64,000 nt of DNA from Megaustenia siamemsis (taxonomy: Eukaryota; Mollusca; Gastropoda; Stylommatophora; Ariophantidae): the NCBI GenBank assembly GCA_032433765.1, contig JAVIAB010000025.1, positions 39,801,067 through 39,865,066 on the forward strand. Reading direction: 5' to 3'. The notes beneath the pieces were generated by a model. It did no database searches. It was not told the origin of the DNA and saw only the letters and a program-made list of their open reading frames with translations. Shown piece after piece: positions 11,060 to 23,230 of the stretch. How positions within the stretch are numbered: the first letter of the stretch is position 1; each line of letters opens with the position of its first letter. The position numbers and the translations under genes were made by a program.

Positions 11060-12180
11060 CTCACTGATGCAGCAGTGTCTTTCTTCACTGACTGGTGTAA
11101 CGGTGTCTTTCTTCACTGACTGGTGTAACGGTGTCTTTCTTCACTGATGACTGGTGTAACGGTGTCTTTCTTCACTGACTGGTGTAACGGTGTCTTTCTT
11201 CACTGACTGGTGTAACGGTGTCTTTCTTCACTGACTGGTGTAACGGTGTCTTTCTTCACTGACTGGTGTAACGGTGTATTTCTTCACTGACTGGTGTAAC
11301 GGTGTCTTTCTTCACTGACTGATGTAACGGTGTCTTTCTTCACCGACTGGTGTAACGGTGTCTTTCTTCACTGACTGATGTAATGGTGTCTTTCTTCACT
11401 GACTGATGTAACGGTGTCTTTCTTCACTGACTGATGTAACGGTGTCTTTCTTCACTGACTGATGTAACGGTGTCTTTCTTCACTGACTGGTGTAACGGTG
11501 TCTTTCTTCACTGATGACTGGTGTAACGGTGTCCTTCTTCACTGACTGGTGTAACGGTGTCTTTCTTCACTGACTGGTGTAACGGTGTCTTTCTTCACTG
11601 ACTGGTGTAACGGTGTCTTTTTCTGCACTGAGTGGTGTAACGGTGTCTCTTTCTGCACTGACTGGTGTAACGGTGTCTTTCTTCACTGACTGGTGTAACG
11701 GTGTCTTTCTGCACTGACTGGTGTAATGGTGTTTTTCTTCACTGATGACTGATGTAACGATGTCTTTCTTCACTGACTGGTGTAACGATGTCTTTCTTCA
11801 CTGACTGGTGTAACGGTGTCTTTCTTCACTGACTGGTGTAACGGTGTCTTTCTTCACTGACTGGTGTAACGGTGTCTTTCTTCACTGACTGGTGTAATGG
11901 TGTTTTTCTTCACTGATGACTGGTGTAACGGTGCCTTCGATGACTAACGGCGTCTTTCCTCACTGGCTGTTGTAATGGTGTTTTTCTTCACTGATGACTG
12001 GTGTAACGGTACCTTCGATGACTAACGGTGTCTTTCTTCACTGACTGGTGTAATGGTGTTTTTCTTCACTGATGACTGGTGTAACGGTGCCTTCGATGAC
12101 TAACGGCGTCTTTCCTCACTGACTGGTGTAGCGGTGTCTTTCTTCAATAGCTGGTGTAATGGTGTCTTCCCTGACAGATG
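11060..12180. repeat. 28-bp minisatellite, about 38 copies
   Basis: The unit contains ctgactggtgtaacggtgtc followed by tttcttca. A 3-bp insertion (gatgactgg) recurs. The right end (11900-12120) forms a larger repeat of about 80-90 bp containing ggtgccttcgatgactaacg. Confidence 0.95.
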
Positions 12181-12390
12181 TAACAGTGTTATTCACTCTC
12201 TGACTAATGTAATAGTTTCTTTCACTGTTTGAACACATAAAGGCCTGTATAGAAAAAAAAGACAGAACTTGTTACTTTAATGTCACCTACACTTACATGA
12301 CAAAGGTCATCCATATGTTGATGTCATCAGTGAAACATTACATCTGACAATCATTCAAATATCATTACACGAACGTATTATGACGGTCAC
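12181..12390. other. short spacer
   Basis: No feature recognised. Confidence 0.4.
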
Positions 12391-12840
12391 TCAGAACTTA
12401 TAAAGTAGTCACGCAGCACTTATCATTTAGTAACGCAGAACTTATCATTTAGTCACGCAGAACTTATCATGTAGTCACGCAGCACTTATCATTTAGTCAC
12501 GCAGAACTTATCATTTAGTCACGCAGAACTTATCATTTAGTCACGCAGAACTTATCATGTAGTCACGCAGCACTTATCATTTAGTAACGCAGAACTTATC
12601 ATTTAGTCACACAGAACTTATCATGTAGTCACGCAGCACTTATCATTTAGTCACGCAGAACTTATCATTTAGTCACGCAGAACTTATGCGGTAGTCACGC
12701 AGCACTTATCATTTAGTAACGCAGAACTTATTTAGTCACGCAGAACTTATCATGTAGTCACGCAGCACTTATCATTAAGTCACGCAGAACTTATCATTTA
12801 GTCACGCAGAACTTATCATTTAGTCACGCAGAACTTATTG
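12391..12840. repeat. 22-bp minisatellite, about 20 copies
   Basis: The unit is built on cacgcagaacttatcattta with a cagcactt variant appearing about every third or fourth copy, so a 66-88-bp higher-order pattern is visible. Confidence 0.95.
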
Positions 12841-12919
12841 TTTTCCCCACATAGAACATATCACCTCAGTCAGATGGAATTTATCACGCTAGCTACTCCG
12901 AAATTATCACACCAGCTAA

Positions 12920-13195
12920 GTCAAACATTGTCACGTCAATCACCCAAAACTCACCACGTCAATCACCCTAAACTCACCACGTCAATCATCCAAAACTCAC
13001 CACGTCAATCACCCAAAACTCACCACGTCAATCACCCAAAACTCACCACGTCAATCACCCAAAACTTACCACGTCAATCACCCAAAACTCACCACGTCAA
13101 TCACCCAAAACTCACCACGTCAATCACCCAAAACTCACCACGTCAATCACCCAAAACTCACCACGTCAATCACCCAGAACTCACAACGTCAATCA
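12920..13195. repeat. 23-bp minisatellite, about 12 copies
   Basis: The unit contains aactcaccacgtcaatcacc. Copies are almost identical, suggesting recent expansion. The 133-codon frame across it is an artefact. Confidence 0.95.
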
Positions 13196-13260
13196 TGCAT
13201 ACCATAAAACCCCTATCAAATATCATCCTAGTCCTATAGACAAGGATAGTCCCCTTATAA

Positions 13261-13532
13261 ATCCCGTGTGTTACCGGGGCCTCATTATGAAGGAGGTAAA
13301 GAATAGTAACATTGTGACCTTCCAGGCATGTCGTAAGAGGCGACTAAGGAGGTTGATCGATGGCTTGACAAGCTGTCATTGTAAAAAGTATTGTTATGGA
13401 AACAGCGCCATAGATTTTAGAAGCAGTGATCTCCGCAATATGTGCCATTTTGGCACGCACGGTTTCTGTTTTTGAGATTGTGGTTCTGCCCTATGTGCCG
13501 TCTTCGGCTCGAAAGGACAATAGATAGATAGT
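13261..13532 (+). mobile_element. short retroposon (element H) with 14-bp TSD
   Basis: A 272-bp element is bounded by perfect direct repeats tagtccccttataa at 13247-13260 and 13533-13546. It ends in a gatagatagata tail, and just before it is a diagnostic 3' motif, ctatgtgccgtcttcggctc. There is no ORF. A 5'-truncated second copy with its own duplication sits at 16656-16842, which confirms retroposition polarity. I see no clear tRNA boxes, so its RNA origin is open. Confidence 0.85.
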
Positions 13533-13546
13533 TAGTCCCCTTATAA

Positions 13547-13863
13547 GCACACCCCTGGCACTTGACCTTGACACGAACACGCCGTCCTGACCCTAGTACC
13601 AGCTTCCATCTCTCGCTGCCACGCCACGTCGCATACCCCGACCCCTACTGGTAATACCATCAGCATTAAAACACGGTGGCTGGCATCATTACCCGGCTTT
13701 GAGAAATCTCTGCCAGCTTCCACACTAACCCATCTCCCTTTTGTTTAGGCCTTCACCTCCTAGCTGACCTTCACCTACAGCATAGTTCGCTATCTGGTTC
13801 CATCTGCCACTGGCACGCGCATGCCTCTTCTTCTTTTTTAAATTAATTTATTTTTTTATATTC
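13547..13863. other. unique spacer
   Basis: C-rich mixed sequence; a pyrimidine tract ending in ttttgtttag at about 13740-13749 resembles a splice acceptor, but no supported exon follows. Confidence 0.3.
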
Positions 13864-14790
13864 TGTTCAGCTGGTACTACAGTTTTGTTATCTAGTATAG
13901 CGGCTGGGACTACAGTTTTGTTATCTAGTATAGCGGCTGGTACTACAGTTTTGTTATCTAGTATAGCGGCTGGTACTACAGTTTTGTTCTCTAGTATAGC
14001 GGCTGGTACTACAGTTTTGTTATCTAGTATAGTGGCTGGTACTACAGTTTTGTTATCTAGTATAGCGACTGGTACTACAGTTTTGTTATCTAGTATAGCG
14101 GCTGGGACTACAGTTTTGTTATCTAGTATAGCGGCTGGTACTACAGTTTTGTTATTTAGTATAGCGGCTGGTACTACAGTTTTGTTCTCTAATATAACAG
14201 CTGGTACTACAGTTTTATCTAGTATAGTGGCTGGTACTACAGTTTTGTTATCTAGTATAGCGGCTGGTACTACAGTTTTGTTATCTAGTATAGCGGCTCG
14301 TACTACAGTTTTGTTATCTAGTATAGCGGCTGGTACTACAGTTTTGTTATCTAGTATAGCGGCTGGGACTACAGTTTTGTTATCTAGTATAGCGGCTGGT
14401 ACTACAGTTTTGCTATCTAGTATAACGGCTTGTACTAGTGTTTTGTTATCTAGTATAACGGTTGGTACTACAGTTTTGTTATCTAGTTTAACGGCTGGTA
14501 CTAGAGTTTTTTCTCTCTAATATAACAGTTGGTACTAGAGTTGTGTTCTCTAATGTAACAGCTGGCACTACAGTTTTGTTCTCTAACATAACAGCTGGCA
14601 CTACAGTTTTCTTCTCTAACATAACAGCCGGTACCACAGTTTTCTTCTCTAATATAACAGCTGGCATAACAGTTTTCTTCTCTAACATAACAGCTGGTAC
14701 TACAGTTTTCTTCTCTAACATAACAGCTGGTACTACAGTTTTGTTATCTAACATAACAGCTGACACTACAGTTTTGTCCTCTATTATGGC
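13864..14790. repeat. 33-bp minisatellite, about 28 copies
   Basis: The unit contains tagcggctggtactacagtt followed by ttgttatctagta. The 33-bp period encodes an 11-residue repeat (LLSSIAAGTTV) in one plus frame and another on the minus strand; both are passive results. A second subfamily with tctctaacataacagc occupies 14520-14790. Confidence 0.95.
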
Positions 14791-15050
14791 GGCTGTACAA
14801 GAGCTACACGTACATGAGAGACACCTTGTGAGACTTGAAAGAAACCCCTTCACCGATTGTTCTATTCCATCAACGAGGCGGTCCTTACATCCTGAACCTT
14901 ATGCCAGTCCTGTGTCAGCCTCTCTACTGCCATCTATTGATGTCCTATTAAACCAAATCCTACTGATTGTCCATGACACTGCCACAGTTAAATACCCCTA
15001 TATTTGCACTTTATAGTTCTGACACTATAAATCAGAAATATGACACTATA
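14791..15050. other. spacer with open plus frame, unassigned
   Basis: The frame starting in the minisatellite runs through about 75 non-repetitive codons to a stop at 15014-15016. Composition is protein-like (HERHLVRLERNPF) but no domain is recognised. It may be a decayed transposon segment, since a LINE RT remnant follows immediately. Confidence 0.3.
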
Positions 15051-15052
15051 AA

Positions 15053-15133
15053 GCAGAAAATCCTAAAGACCCACAACAATTGCTTAATGTGATAAACATA
15101 ACAAGCAAAAAATATGGACTAGAAATGAATATC
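15053..15133 (+). pseudogene. LINE reverse-transcriptase fragment
   Basis: About 27 codons read AENPKDPQQLLN, INITSKKYGLEMNI. This matches the segment after the YADD box of LINE reverse transcriptases, where a D-LQ-llN stretch is followed by KKYGLE-N. It is cut off by the next minisatellite. Confidence 0.7.
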
Positions 15134-15495
15134 GGTTATTCTACCAGTTAGATTTCATTATGTCGAGTGTCTATGTTCTGGTTATTCTGCCCGTTTGATT
15201 CCATTGTATGAAGTGTCTATGTTCTGGTTATTCTGCCAGTTAGATTTCATTGTATGGAGTGTCTATGTTCTGGTTATTCTGCCAGTTAGATTTCATTGTA
15301 TGAAGTGTCTATGTTCTGGTTATTCTGCCAGTTAGATTTCATTGTATGAAGTGTCTATGTTCTGGTTATTCTGCCAGTTAGATTTCATTGTATGAAGTGT
15401 CTATGTTCTGGTTATTCTGCCAGTTAGATTTCATTATATCGAGTGGTTATGTTCTGTTTATTCTGCCAGTTAGATTTCATTATATCGAGTGTCTA
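15134..15495. repeat. 46-bp minisatellite, about 8 copies
   Basis: The unit contains ggttattctgccagttagat and gaagtgtctatgttct. It separates a plus-strand RT remnant from a minus-strand LINE end. Confidence 0.9.
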
Positions 15496-15760
15496 TGTTC
15501 TACTTGCTGTGCCAGGTATATTTGGACGCATCATTAATCACCATCAGGTGGCATGCCCTTTTCACGACAGCCCTTCTGAAAGAATCCCTGCCTCTAGCCA
15601 GATCTCCCACTTTATCTGTTGTCATGTTCAAGGTCTCCTTGATGTCTTGAAACCATCTTCTTCTTGATCTGCCCCTGGTGAGTCGCACAGGAAGCTTGCA
15701 ATCTATTATTGTTTGGTTTTTTTCCCAGCCCTTTGTGTCTTTTGACATAGTCATAGTATT
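15496..15760 (-). pseudogene. LINE 3' coding remnant
   Basis: The minus-strand frame contains RLTRGRSRRRWFQDIKETLN and then DLARGRDSFRRAVVKRA. This is the familiar end of LINE polyproteins (GRPRxRW-DDIKE, followed by ARDRxxFR). It is 5'-truncated. Confidence 0.8.
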
Positions 15761-15849
15761 TTAATTACCTCTGTAGAATAGTATTTATAAGTCATTTCGT
15801 TTTAATGTTTAAATCTTTTAATATGTCTTCATTAGGAGCTACTGAGTTA

Positions 15850-16140
15850 AGTGCTCTGTGCACACCGTGAGCTGTGTGCCTCATCCATTTTGATCATGTG
15901 TCGATATTCCAATTGTTTACGATGACTGATGATATCGTATGACAGGGAACAGTTGGCTGTGTTCACTTTCTGTGCGGTTTCGCCTTATGTCTTTTGGCGT
16001 GTGCTGAGACTGCTACGATGGAGACTACAGCTACCTTTCTTTGTTTGGGAGATGAGATATTGATTCGCATGATTACGCTGGCACGGGAAGTTGAGAAATT
16101 ATGGATTTTAATTCGTTTGCAGTGATACCGGGGCCTTCCA
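15850..16140 (-). mobile_element. interspersed element F, minus copy
   Basis: About 290 bp shared with 27545-27840 and 62570-62860 (both plus). Shared landmarks include gcacacgccaaaagacataa, cacagaaagtgaacacagcc and the end ggtatcactgcaaacgaatt. Frames are broken in all copies. Its flanks match LINE-like coding remnants, so it may be part of a LINE rather than a SINE. Confidence 0.7.
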
Positions 16141-16290
16141 TAACCAAATAACCAAATATGTCTTCATTGCTCTTTTTTCATTATCCAAGGTATCCAAATA
16201 ACCAAATATGTCTTCATTGCTCTTTTTTCATTATCCAAGGTATCCAAATAACCAAATATGTCTTCATTGCTCTTTTTCATTATCCAAGAT
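16141..16290. repeat. 50-bp tandem repeat, about 3 copies
   Basis: The unit contains tatccaaataaccaaatatg followed by tcttcattgctcttttttca. Copies are nearly perfect. Confidence 0.9.
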
Positions 16291-16294
16291 ATCG

Positions 16295-16610
16295 TAATGT
16301 TTTTTTCTGTAGCATTTTGTTTCGAATGAATCAATTTTCTTCATTGCTATTTGCGAGATTGTCGATGATTCACAACCATATGTTGTTATCGAGAAAATAC
16401 ATGTCCTCAATCATTTAAATGTGACTGCCTTGCTGGTATTGTGCCACATGTTCGTCATGGCGTTTCATGTTTGTGTTGCTGTTGCTAATCTTCTTTTGTT
16501 CTCAATCTGGCCGTCTCCAGTTACTACAGATCTAGCAAATAATACAGCAGTTATTGAACTACAAAAGTTCCCATATTTATGCAGTTTAACTAGTCCAAAC
16601 CACTCCTCAT
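16295..16610 (-). pseudogene. LINE remnant after the RT catalytic region
   Basis: The minus strand reads CIFSITTYGCESSTISQIAM and then KKIDSFETKC. This equals the YGCE-WT motif region found in LINE polyproteins between the RT and the C-terminal end. Upstream residues (QTNAMTNMWH-T) are frameshifted. Confidence 0.7.
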
Positions 16611-16655
16611 AAAATACCAATTTTTAAAACAAAGATAATGTAGTAGACTCATGTC

Positions 16656-16842
16656 CAGGAATGTCGTAAGAGGCGGCTAAGGATGTTGATCGATGGCTTG
16701 ACAAGCTGTCATTCTAAAAAGTATTGTTATGGAAACAGCAGTGATTTCGGCAATATGTACCATTTTGGCACGCAAGGATTCTGTTATTGAGATTGTGGTT
16801 CTGCCCAATGTGCCGTCTTCGGCTCGAAAGGACGATAGATAT
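16656..16842 (+). mobile_element. element H, 5'-truncated copy with TSD
   Basis: It matches 13340-13530 (cgtaagaggcg-ctaagga, gatcgatggcttgacaagct, gtgccgtcttcggctcgaaa) but lacks the first 80 bp and has a small internal deletion. The direct repeats tagactcatgtc (16644-16655) and tagactcaagtc (16843-16854) bound it, with one mismatch. Confidence 0.85.
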
Positions 16843-16854
16843 TAGACTCAAGTC

Positions 16855-17054
16855 ATCTTCACTTGTAAATGATGTTGAATGTCGTAGGACTGGTGCTCAA
16901 ATGTCACTTCGTGATATAAAACAAGCAGTTGTGACAGATAGTGAACCAACTTTGATAAGTTGTAATTATGTTTTTTTTTTAATTCAATCAATGATTGTGG
17001 TGCATTCTCGTTCTAGAGAAGTGATTGCGCAAGCCTAAATTTATTACTAACAAT
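16855..17054. other. short spacer
   Basis: No feature recognised. Confidence 0.4.
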
Positions 17055-17790
17055 TTAGATAAGTAGTTATAAACGGTGCTTACACCTTACACCAGTCAAG
17101 TTATAAACGGTGCTTACACCAGTCTAGTTACAAACGATGCTTACACTAGTCTAGATATAAACGATTCTTACACCTTACACCAGTCTAGTTATAAACGATC
17201 CTTACACATTACACCAGTCTAGTTATTAACAATGCTTACACCTTTCACCAGTTTAATTATAAACGTTCCTTACACCGGACTAATCATAAACCATGCTTAC
17301 ATCTTACACAAGTGTAGTTATAAACGGTACTTACACTTTACACCAGTCTAGTTATAAACGATGCGTACACCTCACACCAGTGTAGTTGTACCCGGTGCTT
17401 ACACCTTACGCCGATCTAGTTGTACTTGATGCTTTGTGCGCCAGTCTACTCATACTTGATGTTTTGTACACCAGTCAAGTTGTTCTTGATGTTTTGTACA
17501 CCAGTCTAGTTATACTTGATGTTTTGCACACCAGTCAAGTTATACTTGATGTTTTGCACACCAGTCAAGTTATACTTGATGTTTTGTACGCCAGTCTAGT
17601 TATACTTGATGTTTTGTACGCCAGTTATGCTTGATGTTTTGTGCGTCAGTCTACTCATACTTGATGTTTTCTAGACCAGTCTACTCATACTTGATGTTTT
17701 GTACACCAGTCTACTCATACTTGATGTTTTGTTCACCAGTCAAGTTGTTCTTGATGTTTTGTACGCCAGTCTAGTTATAGATAACGAATA
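17055..17790. repeat. compound minisatellite, about 34-bp then 30-bp units
   Basis: The left part repeats tataaacgatgcttacacct with caccagtctagt. The right part (17400 on) repeats a 30-bp unit with tatacttgatgttttgtaca and ccagtctagt. The shared ccagtctagtta shows the two arrays are related. Confidence 0.9.
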
Positions 17791-17939
17791 TGTCAAGATC
17801 TACAAAATGGAACGGATGTACAAAATGTGAGCTCTGTTTCAAATTATTTTGTATTTCAGTGTTCAACGCACGTAAAACAGAACAAATACGCACTCACTTT
17901 TATGTATAATCTAGTTATAGGATAGTATCGCTATATTGT
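17791..17939. other. short spacer
   Basis: No feature recognised. Confidence 0.4.
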
Positions 17940-18258
17940 CAATAGAACAGGTAGATCGCCATCATCAAATCTAATTAATGGACACAACTAGAACACAGGT
18001 ACTCGCCGTCATCAAATCTAATTAATGGACACAACTAGAACACAGGTACTCGCCGTCATCAAATCTAATTAATGAACACAACTAGAACACAGGTACTCGC
18101 CGTCATCAAATCTAATTAATGGACACAACTAGAACACAGGTAGATCGCCATCATCAAATCTAATTAATGGACACAACTAGAACAAAGGCACTCGCCCGCA
18201 TCAAATCTAATTAATGAACACAACTATAACACAGACACTAGACATCATCAAATCTAAT
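17940..18258. repeat. 47-bp satellite, left edge of the 5-kb complex
   Basis: Units contain aatctaattaatggacacaa and ctagaacacagg-actcgcc. They are related to the 50-bp monomers further right. Confidence 0.9.
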
Positions 18259-19600
18259 TAAATGAACAGAACAAGAGCACAGCCACTGGACATTATCAAA
18301 TAAAACACAACAACTAGAGCACAACAACTCGACATTATCAAATCAAACAGAACAACTAGAGCACAGCCACTGGACATTATCAAATCAAACAGAACAACTA
18401 GAGCACAACAACTCGACATTATCAAATCAAACAGAACAACTAGAGCACAACAACTCGACATTATCAAATCAAACAGAACAACTAGAGCACAGCCACTTGA
18501 CATTATCAAATCAAACAGAACAACTAGAGCACAACAACTCGACATTATCAAATCAAACAGAACAACTAGAGCACAACAACTCGACATTATCAAATCAAAC
18601 AGAACAACTAGAGCACAACAACTCGACATTATCAAATCAAACAGAACAACTAGAGCACAACAACTCGATATTATCAAATCAAACAGAACAACTAGAGCAC
18701 AACAACTCGACATTATCAAATCAAACAGAACAACTAGAGCACAACAACTCGACATTATCAAATCAAACAGAACAACTAGAGCACAACAACTCGACATTAT
18801 CAAATAAAACAACAACTAGAACACAGCCACTGGACATTATCAAATAAAACACAACAACTAGAGCACAACAACTCGACATTATCAAATCAAACAGAACAAC
18901 TAGAGCACAGCCACTCGATATTATCAAATCAAACAGAACAACTAGAGCACAGCCACTTGACATTATCAAGTCAAACAGAATAACTAGAGCACAACAACTC
19001 GACATTATCAAATCAAACAGAACAACTAGAGCACAACAACTCGACATTATCAAATCAAACAGAACAACTAGAGCACAACAACTCGACATTATCAAATCAA
19101 ACAGAACAACTAGAGCACAACAACTCGACATTATCAAATCAAACAACAACTAGAACACAGCCACTGGACATTATCAAATAAAACACAACAACTAGAGCAC
19201 AACAACTCGACATTATCAAATCAAACACAACAACTAGAGCACAACCACTCGACATTATCAAATCAAACAGAACAACTAGAGCACAACAACTCGACATTAT
19301 CAAATCAAACAGAACAACTAGAGCACAACAACTCGACATTATCAAATCAAACAGAACAACTAGAGCACAACAACTCGACATTATCAAATCAAACAACAAC
19401 TAGAACACAGCCACTGGACATTATCAAATAAAACACAACAACTAGAGCACAACAACTCGACATTATCAAATCAAACACAACAACTAGAGCACAACCACTC
19501 GACATTATCAAATCAAACAGAACAACTAGAGCACAACAACTCGACATTATCAAATCAAACAGAACAACTAGAGCACAGCCACTCGACATTATCAAACTGA
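18259..19600. repeat. 42-bp satellite block 1, about 31 copies
   Basis: The monomer contains acaactagagcacaacaact and cgacattatcaaatcaaaca. Variants acagccactgg mark a superstructure. The 42-bp period gives 14-residue repeats in frames of both strands (NQTEQLEHNNSTLS on plus, VVLFDLIMSSCCAL on minus), which are artefacts. Confidence 0.95.
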
Positions 19601-20350
19601 CAAACATAACAACCAGAACACAACCAGTCGATATCATCAAATCTAACACACACGCAAAATAGAACACAGCCTCTCGACGTCAGCAAGTTTAACAAACACA
19701 GCAAGTAGAACACAGCCACTTGATATAATGAGATCTAACATAATAACCAGAACACAACCAGTCGCCATCATCAAATCTACCTAACACAACAACTAAAACA
19801 GATACTCTCGACACCAACAAATCTAATTAATGAACACAACTAGATACAGTCACTCGATATCATGAAATCTAATGAACACAACAACTAGAACACATCCACT
19901 AGACATCATCAAATCTAATTAATGAACACAACAACTAGAACACAGACACTAGACATCATCAAACATAATTAATGAACACAACAACTAGAACACAGACACT
20001 AGACATCATCAAATCTGATTAATGAACACAACAACTAGAACACAGACACTAGACATCATCAAATATAATTAGAACACAGACACTAGACATCATCAAATCT
20101 AATTAATGAACACAACAACTAGAACAGAGGCACTAGACATCATCAAATCTAATTAATGAACACAACAACTAGAACAGAGACTCACGACATCAACAAATCT
20201 AATTAATGAATACAACAAGTAGAACAGAGACTGACGACATCAACAAATCTAATTAATGAACACAACAAGTAGAACAGAGACTCTCGACATCAACAAATCT
20301 AATTAATGAACACAACAACTAGAACAGAGACTCACGACATCATCAAATCT
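19601..20350. repeat. 50-bp satellite block 1
   Basis: Monomers contain aatctaattaatgaacacaa and cagac-ctagacatcatca. The sequence from about 19591 recurs from 21394 (offset 1803 bp), so this is one half of a large duplication. Confidence 0.9.
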
Positions 20351-21400
20351 AATTAAATGAACAGAACAAGAGCACAGCCACTGGACATTATCAAATAAAA
20401 CACAACAACTAGAGCACAACAACTCGACATTATCAAATCAAACAGAACAACTAGAGCACAGCCACTGGACATTATCAAATCAAACAGAACAACTAGAGCA
20501 CAGCCACTGGACATTATCAAATAAAACAGAACAACTAGAGCACAACAACTCGACATTATCAAATCAAACAGAACAACTAGAGCACAGCCACTGGACATTA
20601 TCAAATCAAACAGAACAACTAGAGCACAACAACTCGACATTATCAAATCAAACAGAACAACTAGAGCACAACAACTCGACATTATCAAATCAAACAGAAC
20701 AACTAGAGCACAGCCACTTGACATTATCAAATCAAACAGAACAACTAGAGCACAACAACTCGACATTATCAAATCAAACAGAACAACTAGAGCACAACAA
20801 CTCGACATTATCAAATCAAACAGAACAACTAGAGCACAACAACTCGACATTATCAAATCAAACAGAACAACTAGAGCACAACAACTCGATATTATCAAAT
20901 CAAACAGAACAACTAGAGCACAACAACTCGACATTATCAAATCAAACAACAACTAGAACACAGCCACTGGACATTATCAAATAAAACACAACAACTAGAG
21001 CACAACAACTCGACATTATCAAATCAAACACAACAACTAGAGCACAACCACTCGACATTATCACTTCAAACAGAACAACTAGAGCACAACAACTCGACAT
21101 TATCAAATCAAACAGAACAACTAGAGCACAACAACTCGACATTATCAAATCAAACAGAACAACTAGAGCACAACAACTCGACATTATCAAATCAAACAAC
21201 AACTAGAACACAGCCACTGGACATTATCAAATAAAACACAACAACTAGAGCACAACAACTCGACATTATCAAATCAAACACAACAACTAGAGCACAACCA
21301 CTCGACATTATCAAATCAAACAGAACAACTAGAGCACAACAACTCGACATTATCAAATCAAACAGAACAACTAGAGCACAGCCACTCGACATTATCAAAC
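20351..21400. repeat. 42-bp satellite block 2
   Basis: The block is a second copy of 18259-19600, starting with the same aatgaacagaacaagagcac (18261 and 20356, offset 2095 bp). It is shorter than block 1 by 292 bp, about seven monomers, so unequal exchange has changed monomer number since duplication. Confidence 0.95.
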
Positions 21401-22994
21401 TGACAAACATAACAACCAGAACACAACCAGTCGATATCATCAAATCTAACACACACGCAAAAAAGAACACAGCCTCTCGACGTCAACAAATTTAACAAAC
21501 ACAGCAAGTAGAACACAGCCACTTGATATAATGAGATCTAACATAATAACCAGAACACAACCAGTCGCCATCATCAAATCTACCTAACACAACAACTAAA
21601 ACAGATACTCTCGACACCAACAAATCTAATTAATGAACACAACTAGATACAGTCACTCGATATCATGAAATCTAATGAACACAACAACTAGAACACATCC
21701 ACTAGACATCATCAAATCTAATTAATGAACACAACAACTAGAACACAGACACTAGACATCATCAAACATAATTAATGAACACAACAACTAGAACACAGAC
21801 ACTAGACATCATCAAATCTGATTAATGAACACAACAACTAGAACACAGACACTAGACATCATCAAATATAATTAGAACACAGACACTAGACATCATCAAA
21901 TCTAATTAATGAACACAACAACTAGAACAGAGGCACTAGACATCATCAAATCTAATTAATGAACACAACAACTAGAACAGAGACTCTCGACATCAACAAA
22001 TCTAATTAATGGACACAACAACTAGAACAAAGACTCGACATCAACAAATCTAATTAATGAACACAACAACTAGAACAGAGACTCACGACATCAACAAATC
22101 TAATTAATGAACACAACAAGTAGAACAGAGACTCACGACATCAACAAATCTAATTAATGAATACAACAAGTAGAACAGAGACTCACGACATCAACAAATC
22201 TAATTAATGAACACAACAAGTAGAACAGAGACTCACGACATCAACAAATCTAATTAATGAATACAACAAGTAGAACAGAGACTGACGACATCAACAAATC
22301 TAATTAATGAACACAACAAGTAGAACAGAGACTCTCGACATCAACAAATCTAATTAATGAACACAAGAACTAGAACAGAGACTCACGACATCAACAAATC
22401 TAATTAATCAACACACCTAGAACAGAGACTCTCGACATCAACAAATCTAATTAATGAACATAACTGGAACAGAGACTCACGACATCAACAAATCTAATTA
22501 ATCAACACAACTAGAACAGAGGATCTCGACATCAACAAATCTAATTAATCAACACAACAACTAGAACAGAGACTCTCGACATCAACAAATCTAATTAATC
22601 AACACAACTAGAACATAGACTCTCGACATCAACAAATCTAATTAATCAATTCAATTAGAACATAGACTCTCGACATCAACAAATCTAATTAATCAACACA
22701 ACTAGAACAGAGACTCTCGACATCAACAAATCTAATTAATCAACACAACAACTAGAACAGAGACTCTCGACATCAACAAATCTAATCAATCAACACAACA
22801 ACTAGAACAGAGACTCTCGACATCAACAAATCTAATTAATCAACACAACAACTAGAACAGAGACTCTAGACATCAACAAATCTAATTAATCAACACAACA
22901 ACTAGAACAGAGACTCTCGACATCAACAAATCTGATTAATCAACACAACAACTAGAACAGAGACTCTCGACATCAACAAATCTAATTAATCAAC

Positions 22995-22995
<1 letters not shown>
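21401..22995. repeat. 50-bp satellite block 2
   Basis: The left part repeats the 19601-20350 sequence; the right part (about 22000-22990) is a homogeneous 50-bp array with caactagaacagagactctc and gacatcaacaaatctaatta. Homogeneity increases rightward until an (AT)n run. Confidence 0.95.

Positions 22996-23003
<8 letters not shown>

Positions 23004-23037
<34 letters not shown>
23004..23037. repeat. (AT)n microsatellite
   Basis: A run of alternating TA closes the satellite complex. Confidence 0.95.
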
Positions 23038-23040
<3 letters not shown>

Positions 23041-23164
23041 ACAACCGCTCTCATACGGCCTAGCTTAAGATTGAGATTGACTTTCTGTACGACTGTTGTA
23101 AATTGCGTCTCTTTAACGTGGCGACTTCTTCACACTCAAAGTCACCTTCCATCCTCCCATACAC

Positions 23165-23166
<2 letters not shown>

Positions 23167-23224
<58 letters not shown>

Positions 23225-23230
23225 CTATCT
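23167..23230. repeat. (CT)n(CTAT)n microsatellite
   Basis: About 40 bp of CT followed by six CTAT steps. Confidence 0.95.

Noticed and set aside
18258..21470. 14-residue repeat frames on both strands, resembling transmembrane repeats on the minus strand and Asn/Gln-rich repeats on the plus strand
   Set aside because: A 42-bp satellite is a multiple of three, so both strands stay open; frames start and stop at array variants.
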